Below, piece after piece: positions 4,800 to 7,638 of a stretch of 7,638 nt of DNA. The first letter of the stretch is position 1. Every line of letters starts with the position of its first letter. The notes below the pieces were generated by a model. It did no database searches. It worked only from the letters and a program-made list of their open reading frames with translations, and was not told the origin of the DNA. Source of the stretch: Candidatus Omnitrophota bacterium (GTDB taxonomy: Bacteria; Omnitrophota; Gorgyraeia; Aquiviventales; Aquiviventaceae); assembly GCA_016206585.1 (NCBI GenBank), contig JACQRE010000046.1, forward strand, positions 1-7,638. Direction: 5' to 3'. The position numbers were made by a program, and so were the translations under genes.

Positions 4800-5924
4800 T
4801 CAGAAGCCCTCCACCTGTCGCCGGTACGCCGCGACGTTGCGCCGCACTTCCCCGACACTGTCTCCCCCGCACTTCTCCAGGACCGCCCGCGAGATCTCGA
4901 AGGCGATCATCGCTTCGCCCACCACCCCCGCCGCCGGCACCGTGGTGACATCCGAGCGCTCGACCGTCGCCACGACGGGGCGCTTCGTGTTGATCTCGAC
5001 GGAACGCAGCGGCTTGCGCAGCGTCGAGAGCGGCTTGAGAAATCCGCGCACGACGATCGGCTCGCCCGTCGTCATCCCCCCCTCGAAGCCGCCGGAGCGG
5101 TTCTGGGACCGGTAGAACCCCCGCCGCTTGGCGTAGAAGATCTCGTCCTGCACCTTGGAGCCCCGCAGCGACGCCGCGAGGACCCCGTCGCCGATCTCCG
5201 CCGCCTTGACCGCATGGATCGAGAGGATCGCCCGGCCGAGGCGCGCGTCCATCCGGCGGTCGTAGTGGACGTAACTGCCCAGACCCGGCGGGACTCCCTC
5301 GACGAGCACCTCGAAGACGCCGCCGAGCGTATCGCCCGCCTTCACGCACGCGTCGATCTGGCGCATCATCCGCGTCGTGGCCGCCGGATCGAGGCAGCGC
5401 AGCGGGGTCGGATCGGCCCGTGTGCGCGCCATCGCCACCGTCGCCGTCACCGGTTTCGCGCGCACCGAGCCCAGGGCGATGACGTGGCTGGCCAGCTCGA
5501 TGCCCAGCGGGGAGAGGAGCTGCTTGCAGACCGCCCCGACGGCGACGCGCGCGGCGGTCTCGCGAGCGCTCGCCCGCTCCAGGACGTTGCGGATGTCGCG
5601 TTGATGGTATTTGATCGCCCCGGTGAGGTCCGCATGGCCCGGCCGCGGCTGGGTCACCACCGGCAGCCGGTCGATCGAGGCGTCTTTGTTCTTGATCGCG
5701 ATCGCGATGGGGCTGCCCAGCGTCTTGCCGCGGCGCACTCCGGAGAGCAGCTCCGCGGTGTCGGTCTCGAACTGCATCCGCGGCCCCCGCCCGTAGCCCA
5801 GCTGGCGGCGGCGCATTTCGCGGGCAAGCGTCTCGAGGCTGATGGGGATCCCCGCGGGCATCCCTTCCAGGATGGCCACGAGATACGGCCCATGCGACTC
5901 CCCCGCCGTTAAAAATCTCAACAT
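4800..5924 (-). CDS. aroC: Chorismate synthase
   Basis: Converts 5-enolpyruvylshikimate 3-phosphate to chorismate, using reduced FMN as a catalytic cofactor; it is the last step of the shikimate pathway and acts in the cytoplasm. The 374-residue protein has the three family signatures: LTAGESHGP at 5-13 with a conserved His11, ERASARETAARVAVGA at 116-131, and RSGGFEGGMTTGEPI at 276-290. The arginine-rich QLGYGRGPRMQFETD and the RPGHADL motif are also present. I chose the ATG at 5924 because MLRFLTAGESHG is the standard family start and lies 4 bases after the pilD stop. An upstream in-frame ATG at 5945 would overlap pilD by 17 bases and is less likely. Complete, no anomalies. Confidence 0.97.
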   Translation of the reverse strand: MLRFLTAGESHGPYLVAILEGMPAGIPISLETLAREMRRRQLGYGRGPRMQFETDTAELLSGVRRGKTLGSPIAIAIKNKDASIDRLPVVTQPRPGHADLTGAIKYHQRDIRNVLERASARETAARVAVGAVCKQLLSPLGIELASHVIALGSVRAKPVTATVAMARTRADPTPLRCLDPAATTRMMRQIDACVKAGDTLGGVFEVLVEGVPPGLGSYVHYDRRMDARLGRAILSIHAVKAAEIGDGVLAASLRGSKVQDEIFYAKRRGFYRSQNRSGGFEGGMTTGEPIVVRGFLKPLSTLRKPLRSVEINTKRPVVATVERSDVTTVPAAGVVGEAMIAFEISRAVLEKCGGDSVGEVRRNVAAYRRQVEGF

Positions 5925-5928
5925 CGCG

Positions 5929-6771
5929 TCACGATCCCCATCCATAGTAGTCCCAGAGGAGGCGCACGGCCTCTTCGAGCCCGGTGGCGCGCAGCACGTC
6001 GGCTCCGTAGAACAGCGCGGCCACGAGCGCCAGGGACAGGAACGGGCCGTAGGGGATGACGTGGGAGCGCTTCACGAGCAGGACGAACAGCCCCGGCAGC
6101 AGGGCGAGCATCGGCGCGAGGAAGAACGCCAGCACGACCGCCTTCCAGCCGAGAATCGAGCCGGCCATAGCCATCAGCTTCACGTCGCCGCCGCCCATGC
6201 TCTCCTTCTTGAAGAGGACATCGCCCAGCACGCCCGTGCCGTAGAGCAGCCCGCCGCCGGCAAGCCCCCCGATCACCGAACGGACCAGCGCCACCCACCG
6301 CGAGTCGGTGCCGTGCAGGGCCGGCACGAGCCCGCTCGCCGCGACGCCAAGGGCCAGCCCCCCGAGGCTGATCTCATCGGGGATGATCTGGAACTCGAAA
6401 TCGATGAAGCTCGCGGTGATGAGCCCGCACAGGAAGATCAGGTAGACGGCGCCCACGGTGCTCGCGCCGAACCGGGCCACCGTGGCCACGGTGGCGAGGC
6501 CGGTCACGGCTTCCACGAGCGGGTAGCGCCAGAGGATCGGGTGGTGGCAGCTGCGGCACCGGCCGCCCAGGAGCGCGTAGCTGACGAGCGGGATGTTGTC
6601 ATACCAGCGGATCATCCGCTCGCACTTGGGACAGCGGGAACGCGGCCGCACGAGCGACTGTTCACGCGGCATCCGGTAGATGCAGACGTTCAGGAAGCTG
6701 CCGATGCAGCTGCCCCAGGCAAACCAGAACAGTCCGGCCAGCCATCCCGGAACCACCGAAGAGTCGATCAC
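5929..6771 (-). CDS. pilD: Type IV prepilin peptidase / N-methyltransferase (PilD, A24 family)
   Basis: Inner-membrane aspartic protease that removes the leader of type IV prepilins or type II secretion pseudopilins and methylates the new N-terminus. The N-terminal domain has GSCIGSFLNVCIYRMP (20-35) and a zinc-type cysteine set CPKC...CRSC (Cys47, 50, 72, 75). Catalytic aspartates are Asp124 in SFIDFEFQIIPD and Asp196 in GGGDVKLM. Several hydrophobic segments fit the usual polytopic topology, and 280 residues is a normal length. The GTG at 6771 overlaps the aroE stop as GTGA, with GAGG just upstream. The frame is open to 6846, but that extension would lie inside aroE and lacks membrane character. 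No pilin or secretion gene is adjacent; the flanking aro genes suggest shared transcription rather than shared function. Confidence 0.95.
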   Translation of the reverse strand: MIDSSVVPGWLAGLFWFAWGSCIGSFLNVCIYRMPREQSLVRPRSRCPKCERMIRWYDNIPLVSYALLGGRCRSCHHPILWRYPLVEAVTGLATVATVARFGASTVGAVYLIFLCGLITASFIDFEFQIIPDEISLGGLALGVAASGLVPALHGTDSRWVALVRSVIGGLAGGGLLYGTGVLGDVLFKKESMGGGDVKLMAMAGSILGWKAVVLAFFLAPMLALLPGLFVLLVKRSHVIPYGPFLSLALVAALFYGADVLRATGLEEAVRLLWDYYGWGS

Positions 6772-7607
6772 CAACCTCGGGTTGAATGGAGCTCGCGTTG
6801 CAGCGCTTGGCGCATCGCGCCAATGGGCGGCGCGCGACGCAGCCACAATCGAAGCGATTCAGCTCCCTGGTATAGTAGCATTGACACCCCATTGGCCGCA
6901 ACACAGCCGCGCCGGCGGGCCGCGCGCACGAGGGCCGTCTCGTGGTGATAGACGAGGTCGTAGACCAGCGTCCCGCGCCGCAGCCTGGACGAATCAATGG
7001 GCGGCCGGTCATTCGGCCGCATCCCCACCGTCGTGGCGTTGATGAGCAGCTGGGCGGCGCGTGGATCCGCGGCGTGCAGCGGCACTACCTCCACGCGCGC
7101 GCGGGGCTGCCGGTGCCGCAGCCACCGGGCCAGCTGCTTCGCCCGCGCCGGATGCCGGTTGGCGATCGTCAGGTGCACGCCGCGCACCCGGGCGAGCTCC
7201 CAGGCCACCGCCTTCGCCGCCCCCCCAGCACCCAGCAGCAGCGCGCGCGCGGGAGCCGGCCTCCACCCCAATTCGCGCATGGCGCGGAGAAACCCCGCGC
7301 CGTCGGTGTTGTAGCCGGCCGTCCGGCGGTTGCGGATGACGATGGTGTTGACCGCGCCGATCGCGCGGGCATGCGGGTCGATGCGGCTAAGCAGCGGGAT
7401 GACCGCTTCTTTGAGCGGCACCGTCACGTTGAGCCCTTCGACGCCGGCGAGGACGAAGGCGCGCAGGATGGGGCGCAGACATGCCGGGGGCACGTCGAAC
7501 GCGGAGTAGACGGCGTCACACCGCAGCGCCTTCAGGGCCGCCGTGTGCATCGCCGGCGAGAGGCTGTGAGCGATGGGATGGCCGATGACGCCGAAGAGAC
7601 GGGTCAT
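6768..7607 (-). CDS. aroE: Shikimate dehydrogenase (NADP)
   Basis: Reduces 3-dehydroshikimate to shikimate with NADPH, the step before shikimate kinase. The 279-residue protein has the substrate-binding domain with HSLSPAMH (14-21), NVTVPLKE (60-67) with catalytic Lys66, AVNTI (85-89) and YNTDGAGF (99-106) with catalytic Asp102. The nucleotide domain follows with LLLGAGGAAKAV (123-134) and ANR (149-151), which favours NADP, then INATTVGM and the C-terminal MLLYQGAESLRLW. The ATG gives the normal family start MTRLFGVIGHPIAHSLSP, although the pyrimidine-rich leader shows no clear ribosome binding site. It is the first gene of the cluster seen in the window; only 31 bases lie upstream. Its stop overlaps pilD. 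Confidence 0.97.
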   Translation of the reverse strand: MTRLFGVIGHPIAHSLSPAMHTAALKALRCDAVYSAFDVPPACLRPILRAFVLAGVEGLNVTVPLKEAVIPLLSRIDPHARAIGAVNTIVIRNRRTAGYNTDGAGFLRAMRELGWRPAPARALLLGAGGAAKAVAWELARVRGVHLTIANRHPARAKQLARWLRHRQPRARVEVVPLHAADPRAAQLLINATTVGMRPNDRPPIDSSRLRRGTLVYDLVYHHETALVRAARRRGCVAANGVSMLLYQGAESLRLWLRRAPPIGAMRQALQRELHSTRGW

Positions 7608-7638
7608 AAAGAAGGGGCGGGGGGCGAGAGACAGGGGG

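Noticed and set aside
4638..5912. Long plus-strand open frame opposite aroC
   Set aside because: Antisense shadow of chorismate synthase, which has all family signatures on the minus strand.
5842..6948. Long plus-strand open frame opposite pilD and aroE
   Set aside because: Low-complexity His/Arg/Gln-rich translation; the minus strand encodes two clear enzymes here.
7608..7638. Purine-rich right edge containing gagagacag as another heptamer array copy
   Set aside because: Only one GAGAC unit is visible before the window ends; too little to support a repeat.

Overview
The window is a GC-rich bacterial chromosomal segment. Every gene I can support (ten, one of them interrupted) lies on the minus strand, so transcription runs from the right end to the left end. 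The long plus-strand open frames are antisense shadows of these genes. I cannot identify the organism. The gene order (shikimate genes around a type IV prepilin peptidase, then dprA and topA), the high GC and the small repeats inside genes would fit an uncultured candidate phylum such as Omnitrophota, but that is a weak guess.

In transcription order, the right part (about 7607 to 3186) is one tightly packed cluster: aroE (shikimate dehydrogenase), pilD (prepilin peptidase, overlapping aroE by four bases), aroC (chorismate synthase), a small exported protein of unknown function one base after aroC, aroK (shikimate kinase) and a retropepsin-like aspartic protease. The aro genes encode three of the last steps to chorismate. 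The prepilin peptidase serves type IV pili or type II secretion and is probably a passenger in the operon. aroB, a common partner of aroK, is not in the window.

The most unusual locus is aroK. It has an in-frame TGA at codon 62, in the same reading frame as the rest of the enzyme. Two normally conserved residues just before the stop are also changed. The kinase then runs directly into an extra C-terminal domain of about 80 residues that resembles DUF5678, a small domain I associate with retropepsin-like proteases such as the one encoded next door.

A gap of about 135 bases holding a possible promoter separates this cluster from a second group: a receiver-only response regulator, dprA (DNA uptake/recombination mediator), thiS (sulfur carrier, overlapping dprA by four bases) and the 5' two-thirds of topA (DNA topoisomerase I), which runs off the left end.

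Three small structured repeats stand out: an inverted array of GAGACNN heptamers filling the thiS-topA gap; a GC-rich palindromic element inserted in frame in topA; and a hairpin with GCCTGCCTGC arms in the DUF5678-like part of aroK. Together they suggest a genome carrying dispersed palindromic elements that are tolerated inside genes.
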